Assembly (NCBI GenBank): GCA_002498365.1
Contig: DAHB01000005.1
Location: 291,945 to 343,213, forward strand
DNA from: Methanomassiliicoccaceae archaeon UBA421
Lineage (GTDB): Archaea > Thermoplasmatota > Thermoplasmata > Methanomassiliicoccales > Methanomethylophilaceae
Length of the DNA: 51,269 nucleotides
Direction: 5' to 3'
Shown here piece by piece: positions 16,609-24,313 of the stretch (positions are counted from its first letter, which is position 1; each line of letters starts with the position of its first letter). Under the pieces are notes generated by a model. The model saw only the letters and a program-made list of their open reading frames with translations. It was not told where the DNA came from and did no database searches. The position numbers were made by a program, and so were the translations under genes.

Positions 16609-17037
16609 TCAGGACTGCTGCCTGGCCTCGTACTCCGCGTTGATGGCGTCGGCCAGGTTGTTGGCCGCGGTCTGGACTTCGGAAAAAGCGCCGCCGGCCT
16701 TCTTGAGGGCTTCTTGTATCTCTATGACCGCGGAGCCCATGAATTCGCTGGCCTCGTCGAGGTCCTTGTCGACGGACACCCTGCTGCCTATACCCACGAC
16801 CGCCTTGCGGCTGCCGGTAACCTTGGCGGCGACGAAAACCGAGGCCCCGACGGGGACCAGGACCTCATCTCCCTCTTTGGCGTCGGCGAACGCCTTCAGC
16901 GTCTCGCGGGCCCTCACAGATTCCTCGAGGGAAACCTGGAGGATGTTGACCTGCCTGCTGAGGGCGTCCATCTGTCCCTTGTAGGATTCGAGGACCTGCA
17001 GAGCCTGACGTAGGTCCCTTTCTTCCATCTCACTCAC
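16609..17037 (-). CDS. pfdA: Prefoldin subunit alpha
   Basis: 142-aa coiled-coil chaperone subunit that with prefoldin beta forms the jellyfish-shaped hexamer feeding unfolded proteins to the thermosome. N-terminal helix (LRQALQVLESYKGQMDAL), a central beta-hairpin region (DEVLVPVGASVFVAAKV), then a C-terminal helix, which is the alpha-type layout with two hairpins. It overlaps the L18a gene by 8 nt and precedes ftsY by 9 nt; the conserved gene order supports the call. Confidence 0.94.
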   Translation of the reverse strand: MSEMEERDLRQALQVLESYKGQMDALSRQVNILQVSLEESVRARETLKAFADAKEGDEVLVPVGASVFVAAKVTGSRKAVVGIGSRVSVDKDLDEASEFMGSAVIEIQEALKKAGGAFSEVQTAANNLADAINAEYEARQQS

Positions 17038-17257
17038 CGATCTGGTATTTCACGACGTGGTCGGTGACCTTGTCGGCGGAGAGCTCGGATATCTCGGAGA
17101 TCTCTATGTCGCGTCTTTTGAGTTTGTGCTGGCTTCCGAGGGTCGAGAGAGCCTTCTCCCTCACGGATGCCTCGTCTTCTGCGGCCATCTCGACGGAGAA
17201 GATCTGTCTTCCCTGCCTTTTGTCGGCGTGTGTGCCCTTGATAAGGAATGCCTTCAT
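17030..17257 (-). CDS. rpl18a: Ribosomal protein L18a (LX, eL20)
   Basis: 75-aa large-subunit protein of the archaeal LX/eL20 family, matching its usual 75-80 aa. Recognised by MKAFLIKGTH ... FSVEMAAEDEASVREKALSTLGSQHKLKRRDIEI, the typical single-domain form. It heads the L18a-pfdA-ftsY operon. The ATG lies 28 nt from an AT-rich box (17280-17291) that is shared with the divergent radical SAM gene, and there is no ribosome binding site, so the mRNA is probably leaderless. Confidence 0.95.
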   Translation of the reverse strand: MKAFLIKGTHADKRQGRQIFSVEMAAEDEASVREKALSTLGSQHKLKRRDIEISEISELSADKVTDHVVKYQIGE

Positions 17258-17279
17258 AATTATTACCAGGTTCGGGAAC

Positions 17280-17291
17280 TATATTTAACTA
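17280..17291. promoter_or_regulatory. Shared TATA-like box for L18a and radical SAM genes
   Basis: The stretch TATATTTAACTA reads as a TATA box on both strands (minus: TAGTTAAATATA). Its centre is 27-28 nt from the L18a ATG on the left and from the radical SAM ATG on the right, the distance expected for leaderless archaeal transcripts. The gene-free gap is only 54 bp. Confidence 0.6.
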
Positions 17292-17311
17292 ATAAAGCTT
17301 TGGTGGCGGAC

Positions 17312-18145
17312 ATGGGCGGCCCGGGGGAATTAGTTGCTGATTTTTCGCCCGGAAAGGGCTTCCCCTCGGTATCCGTGACGGGTAGAAAGTGCGGGCTGAT
17401 GTGCGCCCACTGCATGGGGAGGCATCTGTGCGGCATGGCACCTTCCGAAGATCCGGAGACCCTCCTCGAAGTCGCCGAGCGGGTTCTCAGGACGGGAGGC
17501 GAGGGAATGCTCCTGAGCGGCGGAAGCGGAAAGGACGGCCGCGTGCCTCTGGCACCTTTTGCTTCGGCGATCAGAAGGATATCGAATTCGGGTCTTCTCA
17601 TCAACGCGCATCCCGGCGTCATCGGTCCGAAGGACGCGTCCCTGCTGGTCTCTTCAGGGGTATCGAGATTCTCCGTCGACGTCCATCAGGACCCGTATGT
17701 CATAGGGTCGGTCTTCAATCTGCCCGGCCCCGAAGTGTACGAAGGTACGATAGATGCGATATTGGGTGCCGGGGGCGTTCCCGTTCCTCATCTCACCGCC
17801 GGCCTCGGCGATCGTGACATTGCCGGCAGCGCCGAGCTTCTGGTGAAAAAGGGAATAATGCACGCTGTGCTGCTGGCACTCGTGCCGACGAGGGGAACGC
17901 CTTTCGAAAACCGCGGCGCGTCGGAAGGCGACGTCACCGAGGCCGTCGGAATTCTTTCGGATATGGGAATATCGGTGACCTTGGGATGCATGCGGGACCG
18001 CAGCATGCGGGGCCTGGAGATGAAATGCGTTGAAATGGGGGTCAGAGCCATCGCCAACATGTCCCGGGATACCGAAGGGCATCTCGTTTCCGAAGGTTTC
18101 AGGGTAAAGTCCTTCCGCAGATGCTGCTGCTTCGGCTCAGAATGA
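17312..18145 (+). CDS. Radical SAM protein, COG1856-like (biotin synthase-related)
   Basis: 277 aa from the ATG at 17312. The 4Fe-4S cluster motif is CGLMCAHC (C27, C31, C34: CX3CX2C). The barrel has the LLSGGSGKDGRVPL and INAHPGV segments and ends with LGCMRDRS ... and a cysteine-rich RRCCCF tail, matching archaeal biotin-synthase-like proteins of COG1856. One branch of such proteins has been linked to lipoyl synthesis (LipS1/LipS2 pair), but no partner gene is near, so the substrate is not assigned. The reading frame is open upstream across the L18a gene; the ATG is chosen because the TATA-like box lies 27 nt before it (GTG at 17303 is an alternative). Confidence 0.82.
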   Translation: MGGPGELVADFSPGKGFPSVSVTGRKCGLMCAHCMGRHLCGMAPSEDPETLLEVAERVLRTGGEGMLLSGGSGKDGRVPLAPFASAIRRISNSGLLINAHPGVIGPKDASLLVSSGVSRFSVDVHQDPYVIGSVFNLPGPEVYEGTIDAILGAGGVPVPHLTAGLGDRDIAGSAELLVKKGIMHAVLLALVPTRGTPFENRGASEGDVTEAVGILSDMGISVTLGCMRDRSMRGLEMKCVEMGVRAIANMSRDTEGHLVSEGFRVKSFRRCCCFGSE

Positions 18146-19360
18146 GATATCCGGCATATCGGAGACCTTTCCCAGCTGGGCGAACCTTCTTCCAATGAGG
18201 AAAACCGCGGCGAACTCAGGCACTTCGGTCTCTCCTTCCAGCACGAAACGCTCACCCTTGATGGTAAGGTCGACGGGTTTTTTGACGGTTATCTCCACGG
18301 GGTCGCATGAATATTCTTCCGGTACGGCAAGGTCCAGAGGCTCGAAGTCGGTGAGTTGGTCCCGGGTCAGGGGGGTGACCCTAAGCCCTCCTTTCCCGTG
18401 TATCGAGCCTGGAAGGCGTATAAGCCTCTTCACGTCGGAGGTGACAGGCGCGTCGACCTCGCCGCTTAGGCGGGGCCGCATGTCCTCGTCCATTATCTTC
18501 ACAAGCATCTCCTGGGCGGTCTTGCCCATGGTGGCCATCGTGTTTTTGTCGAAGATGACCTTCCTCGAACGTCTCACGTCCTCCTGGACCTTCTCAACTG
18601 TGCTGTACTGGCTCTTTTTGATCGAGGGATAGCCGGAACGTAGGGACTTCGGGTCCATGTCGCAGAAGTCGTTGACCACGTCCATCAGGCCCATCCGCAT
18701 CCTCTTCTTCCATCCCCCGGAGCCCTCAGGGGGCACCAGGCGGTCCTTGGCAACGTTGGTCCTGACCCCGCCGCCGACGGCCATGCGGGACGTCGCGACC
18801 TGGTTGTAAGGGAACACCCAGTCTATGTCGAGCCCGGAGCCCAGGACGTAATCCACAACCTCCCTGCGCTCGTGGGAGCCCAGCGTCAGGACGTCCTTCA
18901 TCATCACATGTGCATGGTAGCCCCTCCCTCCAGAGAACGTAAGACGGACGTCCTTCTCGTCGAAACCCAGGTCCCCCATGAGGAAGGAGTCGCACAGTCC
19001 GATCATCTCGCTTCTGATCTGCCGCATCATAACTGGATAGGTCATATTCTCGGCGCCGGCCAGATGGTCGGCGTCCAGGTCGAAGATGAGCTCCGCGCCG
19101 AGCCACTCCTTCTCCTCCATGGTCGGGGCCGAGGGCTTCCTGTAGTAGGCGGTGGAATAGTAGCTGTGGGCCGGGACGTTGGAGGCCATGAACCTTCGCA
19201 GGTCCTCCGCGTTGGAGAACCCGATGTGCCTCTGCATCATGTTCCTGTCAAAGAACATGAAACCGAACTCCCTGCGTGTGAAGCGGTCGGGCAACATCGG
19301 CGTGTTTTCCTTGTAGTACTTCCTGAAACATTTCAGGAGGAACCGGGAGTCCCTGTCCAT
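18137..19360 (-). CDS. priS: DNA primase small (catalytic) subunit PriS
   Basis: 407-aa archaeo-eukaryotic primase. The metal-binding acidic motif is FDLDADH (Asp94, Asp96, Asp98) and the nucleotide-binding motif SGGRGYHAH (143-151). The third catalytic region lies in LIRLPGSIHGKGGLRV near the C-terminus. It makes RNA/DNA primers with PriL, which is not in the window. The ATG at 19360 is chosen over a longer frame (19414) that would overlap the divergent TatD-like gene; the TATA box TATAATTATT is 28 nt before it and GGAGAGG also lies just upstream. It overlaps the radical SAM gene's end by 9 nt (convergent). Confidence 0.95.
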   Translation of the reverse strand: MDRDSRFLLKCFRKYYKENTPMLPDRFTRREFGFMFFDRNMMQRHIGFSNAEDLRRFMASNVPAHSYYSTAYYRKPSAPTMEEKEWLGAELIFDLDADHLAGAENMTYPVMMRQIRSEMIGLCDSFLMGDLGFDEKDVRLTFSGGRGYHAHVMMKDVLTLGSHERREVVDYVLGSGLDIDWVFPYNQVATSRMAVGGGVRTNVAKDRLVPPEGSGGWKKRMRMGLMDVVNDFCDMDPKSLRSGYPSIKKSQYSTVEKVQEDVRRSRKVIFDKNTMATMGKTAQEMLVKIMDEDMRPRLSGEVDAPVTSDVKRLIRLPGSIHGKGGLRVTPLTRDQLTDFEPLDLAVPEEYSCDPVEITVKKPVDLTIKGERFVLEGETEVPEFAAVFLIGRRFAQLGKVSDMPDISF

Positions 19361-19383
19361 GCCCTCTCCTAGGGCAGGGAACG

Positions 19384-19394
19384 TATAATTATTT
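19384..19394. promoter_or_regulatory. Shared TATA-like box for priS and the TatD-like gene
   Basis: TATAATTATTT serves as a TATA-like element on both strands. Its centre is 24-25 nt before the TatD-like ATG (19413) and 28-29 nt before the priS ATG (19360). The whole intergenic gap is 52 bp, close to the 54 bp of the L18a/radical SAM pair with the same design. Confidence 0.6.
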
Positions 19395-19412
19395 GTCCGT
19401 AGCTCTTGAAAC

Positions 19413-20252
19413 ATGGCCGGAAACGTCCCGATATACGATAATCACATACACATGAGCCCTTCCGGGCGGAATGTTGACGCCCTCCTGGAGTTCCAGGCGG
19501 CCGGAGGCACGGGGCTCACGCTGATAACCCTTCCTTATTCCGAAGTACGTATCGGGAAGGGCAGGGATTTTTCGGATTCCTTCGATATCACTTACCGGAT
19601 GGCCGAAAAGGCGAAAGAAGCAACCAGCCTGCAGATCAACACGGCCGTGGGACCTTATCCGATCCTTCTGCTGGGTCTTGCCGAGGAGCACGGCCTCGCC
19701 TTCGCCGTGGAGGCGATGAAGGAAGGGATGGAGATCGCCGGCAGGGCGGTGGCGGAGGGAAAGGCCCAGGCCATAGGAGAGATAGGCAGGCCGCATTTCC
19801 AGGTGTCGGAGGAGATATGGGAGGCCTCCAACGAGGTGCTGCTTGCCGGAATGCGGGCGGCCAAGGAGAACGGGTGTCCGGTGATAATACACAGCGAGGC
19901 CGGGACCGTAGAGACCAACCGTTCTCTTTCCGAGATCGCCAGAAAAGCGGGCCTCGACCCGGGGATGGTGATCAAACATTCGTCGCCTCCCTTCGTCAGG
20001 GACGAAGAAACATTTGGCGTGATGCCTTCCATCCCTGCATCCAGAGAGTATATTCGGGAGGCCCTCTCAAAGGGTTCCGACCGTTTCATGTTGGAGACCG
20101 ATTACTACGACGACCCGGAGAAGCCCGGCGCACGCATGTCGGTTAACACGGTGCCCAAACGCATCAAAGCGATGCTGGCTAACGGAGGCATGACGGAGGA
20201 GAACGTCCGAAGGATATGCGGAGAAATTCCCGAGAAGATGTTCCGTGGTTGA
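19413..20252 (+). CDS. TatD-like metal-dependent hydrolase (TIM barrel)
   Basis: 279 aa. Metal-ligand motifs of the TatD/amidohydrolase fold are in order: DNHIHM (9-14), GEIGRPHF, VIIHSEAG, IKHSS and LETDYYDD. The archaeal branch (COG1099-type, predicted TIM-barrel hydrolases) has this length. Bacterial relatives are 3'-5' DNases; the archaeal substrate is not established. It starts 25 nt after a TATA-like box without a ribosome binding site. It is divergent from priS and followed after 33 nt by an MBL-fold gene, so the three downstream rightward genes may be co-transcribed. Confidence 0.82.
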   Translation: MAGNVPIYDNHIHMSPSGRNVDALLEFQAAGGTGLTLITLPYSEVRIGKGRDFSDSFDITYRMAEKAKEATSLQINTAVGPYPILLLGLAEEHGLAFAVEAMKEGMEIAGRAVAEGKAQAIGEIGRPHFQVSEEIWEASNEVLLAGMRAAKENGCPVIIHSEAGTVETNRSLSEIARKAGLDPGMVIKHSSPPFVRDEETFGVMPSIPASREYIREALSKGSDRFMLETDYYDDPEKPGARMSVNTVPKRIKAMLANGGMTEENVRRICGEIPEKMFRG

Positions 20253-20285
20253 AACCTTTTTTAACACGACGTTAATCACGGAGAT

Positions 20286-21050
20286 ATGAAGGCGAGCGTG
20301 CTCTGCGTCTACAACGAGGGTTCCCGACCGAACACTTCGTACATCGGCGCCAAAGGTTTTTCCGTAATGGTCGAAGTGGACGGCGAGAGGACGCTGTTCG
20401 GTACCGGGCTCCGCGGACGTTACCTCGTCCACAACATGGAGCATCTGAGGCTGGATGCGGATTCTATCTCCAGGGTCGTCATATCCCACGGGCACGCGGA
20501 CCACGCAAGGGGCATCAGCGCTCTGCTGGACATCAGGAAGGGCCCTTTGCCGGTATACGCTCCGGCGGACGCGTGGGGAGGCAGAGGCATGCTCTCCAAG
20601 GACGGGATGGCCCTCACCGATAAGGCCGCCCCGAAGGCCGAGAGGAAGGATGTGACAGGCTGGACCCAGCTCAGCAAACATCTGTTCCTGACCCCTCCGC
20701 TGGAGGCAGGAGGGGTTTCTGAGACGTTCTTAGTACTGGCAGGAGGAAGCAGGCCCGTGCTGATAAGCGGATGCTGCCACTGCGGAATCGATGCGGCGCT
20801 TGGGACGGTAAGAGAAAAATTCGGATCCTACCCCAGGTCCCTCATAGGGGGACTGCATCTCGAGAAGGTGCCCAAGGAGATGTCTTACGCGGTGGCGGAA
20901 ACGCTCAGGAACGCAGAGTGCCAGGATCTCAATCTCAATCATTGCACGGGTCCCAAGGGCGCACTGCGTCTGAGGGAAAAGCTTTCGCTCGAAGGCGTGA
21001 AGGAATACAACGTAGGCGATATATTGGAATATGAGCTAGGACTAATGTGA
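20286..21050 (+). CDS. MBL-fold metallohydrolase, dihydropterin-phosphate synthase-like (COG1237)
   Basis: 254 aa. The metallo-beta-lactamase motif is SHGHADHARG (HxHxDH) at about residues 68-77, with later ligands in GCCHCGID and GGLHLEK. The N-terminal VYNEGSRPNTSYIGAKGFSVMVE and the CCHCGI segment fit the COG1237 group that includes the 7,8-dihydropterin-6-methyl-aminobenzene-phosphate synthase annotation in methanogens. A role in tetrahydromethanopterin synthesis is possible but not shown. GGAG lies just before the ATG. HtpX follows after 13 nt. Confidence 0.78.
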   Translation: MKASVLCVYNEGSRPNTSYIGAKGFSVMVEVDGERTLFGTGLRGRYLVHNMEHLRLDADSISRVVISHGHADHARGISALLDIRKGPLPVYAPADAWGGRGMLSKDGMALTDKAAPKAERKDVTGWTQLSKHLFLTPPLEAGGVSETFLVLAGGSRPVLISGCCHCGIDAALGTVREKFGSYPRSLIGGLHLEKVPKEMSYAVAETLRNAECQDLNLNHCTGPKGALRLREKLSLEGVKEYNVGDILEYELGLM

Positions 21051-21063
21051 TACCGGTGATGAT

Positions 21064-22011
21064 ATGAAAGCGGCATGGCATTTCAGGACGGCTTTGACGT
21101 TCGCAATTCTGACGTTGGTCTTCGCGGCGGTAGGTTGGGTCGTAGGGTGGATGTTCGACAGTCCGCTGATGGGCCTTGCGGCCCTGGTCGCAGTGGCGGT
21201 CCTCATCCTCTCGTTCTCGGCGATCTTCTCCAAGAGCAGAGCCCTCAGGTCCAACAACGCCAGGATAGTCACCGAGTCTGAAGAGCCGAGGCTCTTCCGC
21301 ATCGTCAGGTCTGTTGCCGACAAGGCGGGCGTTCCGATGCCCGAGGTCGGGGTGACCGAGGAATACATGCCCAACGCCTTCGCCACCGGACGCAGCCCCA
21401 GGGACGCCGCCGTGGTGGCCACCAGGGGGCTACTCAATATGCTTCCCGACGACGAGCTCGAGGGAGTGATAGCCCATGAGATCTCGCATGTGAAGAACCG
21501 CGACATTCTCGTGATGTCCGTCGCCTCCGCGGTCTCGGCCGTCATAGCGTTCGTCGGCCGTTTCGGGATATATTTCGCATTGGCAGGTTCCGGGAACAAT
21601 AAGAACGGAGGGGCCATGCTTCTGGTCGCGATCGTCATGTACATCTCGCTGCCCATTGCGGCCCTGGTCCTTCAGATGAGCATCTCGAGGAAGAGGGAGT
21701 ACCTCGCGGACGAGTCCGCGGCCGAGATCACGGGAAGGCCCGTTGCCCTGGCCAACGCCCTGGTGCGCATAGAGAAAGGCTGCGACAGCCCCGCCAACGA
21801 CTATCACAATCCTGCATATTCGTCCGTCTGGATATCTAACCCTTCGGGGACCAGGAGGTCTCTGACCGAAAGGATATTCAGCACACATCCCTCCACCAAG
21901 GACAGGGTCGATCGCCTTATGAAGATCGCCGAGAGGTACGGGATATCCAGGGGTCCGGTCGTCTACGACAACAGCGCAGACGGCGAGTCGGACCCGTTCT
22001 TCCACAAGTGA
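21064..22011 (+). CDS. htpX: HtpX-like M48 membrane metalloprotease
   Basis: 315-aa zinc protease for quality control of membrane proteins. Two N-terminal helices (about 9-60), the zinc site HEISH in VIAHEISHVKNRDI (about residues 138-151), two more helices (150-215) and the third ligand Glu in KREYLADESAAEITG. The motif RTHPS-like STHPSTKDRVDRL near the C-terminus is typical. The ATG has GGTGAT close upstream and sits 13 nt behind the MBL gene. It is convergent with HPS-RraA, whose stop is 1 nt away. Confidence 0.93.
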   Translation: MKAAWHFRTALTFAILTLVFAAVGWVVGWMFDSPLMGLAALVAVAVLILSFSAIFSKSRALRSNNARIVTESEEPRLFRIVRSVADKAGVPMPEVGVTEEYMPNAFATGRSPRDAAVVATRGLLNMLPDDELEGVIAHEISHVKNRDILVMSVASAVSAVIAFVGRFGIYFALAGSGNNKNGGAMLLVAIVMYISLPIAALVLQMSISRKREYLADESAAEITGRPVALANALVRIEKGCDSPANDYHNPAYSSVWISNPSGTRRSLTERIFSTHPSTKDRVDRLMKIAERYGISRGPVVYDNSADGESDPFFHK

Positions 22012-22012
22012 A

Positions 22013-23305
22013 TCACTTGACGGGCTCCCACTTGGAGATCTCGTTGACCTTGGACAGGGTGGACCCCCTCCTGATCTCTTCGCGTGTGCGGTCCTCGTGC
22101 TCGTGCACGTCCAGCGCGCGGTTGGCGACCTCCACGGCCTCTTCCTTGGGCACGACGATGAGCCCGCTCTCGTCGCCTATTATCCAGTCTCCCGTGCGGA
22201 CCCTCTGTCCGCCCACGGTTATCTCGATCCCGATGCCTCCGTAGCCCTTGGGCTCCCCGGCGCAGGGGACGGTTGTCCTGGCGAAAGCGGGGAACCCCAT
22301 CTTCCTGATGTCGTCTATGTCCCGTATGCTGCCGTCGATCACCACGCCGGCGCATCCCGCGACCATCGCGGAAGTCGCCGCCAGTTCTCCCCATACGGCC
22401 ATCCATCCCCCTCCCACGTCCACGACGATGACGTCTCCCCGCTTAGCCCGGTCTATGGCTTCGACGGGCTTCGCCCAGTCTCCGTTTGCGGTTTGCACCG
22501 TAAGGGCGCGTCCGACCATGCGTACCCCGTCTTTGATGTAGGGCTTGAGACCCAGTATTATCCCTTTTTTATGATAGGCGTCAGAGATATTGCACGTGGA
22601 GACCCTGGAGAACGCCTCGAACAGACTGTCCTCGGTGTATTTTTTCGCAAGCCCGCTATCCACCTTCGAGCCCTCCATTGAGGACTTTATCGCCGCCGCC
22701 GCGGCCCGGATATCGGCCGCCTTGAGTATCCCTCCGCCAACGATTACGACGGATGCGCCCGCCTCCACATACCTGCCGGCGTTCTCTGCGGTGATGCCGC
22801 CCGCCACGGCCACAGGTATGGAGGTCGCGTCTACGATTTCCTTGAGAAGGGCGTCCGGGGGGGCCTCTCCTTTCATCTGGGCGTCTATCCCCATATGCAG
22901 GCATATGTACGAGGCACCCAGCGTTTCGACCTCTTTCGATCTACTCGTCTTGTCCGGTACATTGATCATGTCTACCATTATCTCGGCACCGTACTTCCTT
23001 CCGGCGGAGACGGCCTCGGATATCGTCGAGTCGTCGGCCAGTCCCAGGACCGTTATTATATCGGCGCCGGCCTTGGCGGCGATCTCCACCTCGAACGCAC
23101 CCACGTCCATGGTCTTCGTGTCCGCCACTATCTTCCTGTCGGGGAATTCCTTTCTCAGGATGCGTATGGCGTCCGCACCCCCGCTCTTTATCAGCGGCGT
23201 TCCCGCCTCTATCCAATCGGCACCCCCCTCGACCGCCTCTTTGGCTATGGGGACGCTGCGTCCGACCTGCATTATGTCGAGCGCCACCTGGAGTACTGCG
23301 CACAT
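22013..23305 (-). CDS. Bifunctional hexulose-6-phosphate synthase / RraA-like fusion
   Basis: 430-aa two-domain protein. Residues 1-~205 form an orotidine-phosphate-decarboxylase-fold HPS domain (LQVALDIMQ, ADTKTMDVGAFE, VAVAGGITAEN, GGGILKA). Residues ~225-425 form an RraA-like domain (STCNISDAY, GRALTVQ, GVVIDGSIRD, GIEITVGG). HPS makes or splits hexulose-6-phosphate; in archaea it runs in reverse to supply ribulose-5-phosphate. RraA-like domains include aldolases as well as RNase E binders, and archaea lack RNase E, so the second activity is open. TATA-like box 26 nt before the ATG (minus-strand GTAAATAAG near 23331); likely leaderless. Confidence 0.92.
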   Translation of the reverse strand: MCAVLQVALDIMQVGRSVPIAKEAVEGGADWIEAGTPLIKSGGADAIRILRKEFPDRKIVADTKTMDVGAFEVEIAAKAGADIITVLGLADDSTISEAVSAGRKYGAEIMVDMINVPDKTSRSKEVETLGASYICLHMGIDAQMKGEAPPDALLKEIVDATSIPVAVAGGITAENAGRYVEAGASVVIVGGGILKAADIRAAAAAIKSSMEGSKVDSGLAKKYTEDSLFEAFSRVSTCNISDAYHKKGIILGLKPYIKDGVRMVGRALTVQTANGDWAKPVEAIDRAKRGDVIVVDVGGGWMAVWGELAATSAMVAGCAGVVIDGSIRDIDDIRKMGFPAFARTTVPCAGEPKGYGGIGIEITVGGQRVRTGDWIIGDESGLIVVPKEEAVEVANRALDVHEHEDRTREEIRRGSTLSKVNEISKWEPVK

Positions 23306-23482
23306 GGGGCTTCCAATCTGCAGGGGCTTATTTACACTTATTGAGAAAGTGCCACTCAGCTCGCCCGTCTATCATCAAAAACAGCTCGAAAACGTTCATC
23401 ACGGTGGCGGCCCTCTATCCCTTATGGTGTTTAAACATGCTTCCCAAAAGGTATATGTCCCGAACGCCATGACCCGCACCGC

Positions 23483-23986
23483 ATGTCCGAGAGAAAGATG
23501 GCCAAGGAGACCAGGCCCGAGAGGGACAGGAACAAGGTATCGGTCCTGTTCGTAGACCGCAAGAACGACCTTCAGTCCCAGCTCGCAGAGTACTATACGA
23601 ACAAGCAGTTCCCCGGGATATACCAGGCATTCAGCGCCGGACCGGAGCCCGACATCATCGACTGCGACATGATAATAACGATGTACGCCGAATCGGAGGA
23701 TATCAGGCGCCAGAGGTCTAAAGGCTTCGACAGCGAATATCTTCCCGCAGACCATGGCTACGATTACATCATATACACCCGGCCCGATGTTTTCGAGGAG
23801 CTCGCGGGAAAGACGGTCTGGAAAGGAAAGCAGATCCTGGCCGACATGGGCTCCAAGGACGATTTCGCCGCGACCGACGACAAGGAGCTGTCCGAGGACT
23901 ATATGCGTATGGCCCTCAGGATACGGGAATGGGTCAGGGAGAACATGGAAGACCCCCGCAAACTCAAGGAGCTCGTTTCCGCCTGA
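23483..23986 (+). CDS. Low-molecular-weight phosphatase/ArsC-like protein lacking catalytic residues
   Basis: 167 aa. The core looks like the LMW-PTP fold: strand VSVLFV, a loop, helix QSQLAEYY, then QAFSAGPEP and the DCDMIITMYAES strand-loop. In active enzymes the loop is CX5R-S; here it reads VDRKNDLQSQ, so the nucleophile Cys is Asp and the Arg is Gln. It is therefore probably not a phosphatase or arsenate reductase and may bind a ligand or partner. The first ~20 residues are charged and may be an added tail. TATA-like GTATATG lies 29 nt before the ATG. It lies upstream of the mcm operon, separated by a T-run. Confidence 0.65.
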   Translation: MSERKMAKETRPERDRNKVSVLFVDRKNDLQSQLAEYYTNKQFPGIYQAFSAGPEPDIIDCDMIITMYAESEDIRRQRSKGFDSEYLPADHGYDYIIYTRPDVFEELAGKTVWKGKQILADMGSKDDFAATDDKELSEDYMRMALRIREWVRENMEDPRKLKELVSA

Positions 23987-24002
23987 ACCGACCCTTCCTG
24001 TA

Positions 24003-24009
24003 TTTTTTT
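24003..24009 (+). terminator. T-run terminator after the phosphatase-like gene
   Basis: Seven consecutive T 17 nt after the stop codon, the usual archaeal termination signal. It separates this gene from the mcm operon, whose TATA-like box (ACATATTTAG) follows at 24031. Confidence 0.55.
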
Positions 24010-24064
24010 GGCCGCCGGGGGCGGTTCACAACATATTTAGTATGAATCGGGATATGATGAGAAA

Positions 24065-24313
24065 GTGAAGAAAGAACTCGTGCTGCATATTTGGAATGCC
24101 CTCGGCGACGACACGGTCACGACCCCGGAGGCCAACAGGCGGCTCGGGGGATTTTTCGACGATAAATGCCCTGACGATCTTGCGAAGACATTCACTAAGC
24201 TGAGGAAACAGGGCCTTCTCAAGGGAAAGGTCTCTCCCCAGCAGGGCGGATGGATATGGTGGGCCGACGACGAATGCCGCTCGGCGCTCGAAGGAGGCAT
24301 GATCGATGGTTAA
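24065..24313 (+). CDS. Small winged-helix-like protein co-transcribed with mcm
   Basis: 82 aa, starting at a GTG 29 nt after a TATA-like box (ACATATTTAG) with no ribosome binding site. The predicted pattern is helix (LVLHIWNAL), helix (TPEANRRL), recognition helix (DDLAKTFTKLRKQGLL) and a wing ending GGWIWW, which suggests a winged-helix DNA-binding fold. It overlaps the mcm start by 8 nt, so the two are translationally coupled. In some archaea a GINS gene occupies this place; this protein is too short for GINS. Function unknown. Confidence 0.72.
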   Translation: MKKELVLHIWNALGDDTVTTPEANRRLGGFFDDKCPDDLAKTFTKLRKQGLLKGKVSPQQGGWIWWADDECRSALEGGMIDG

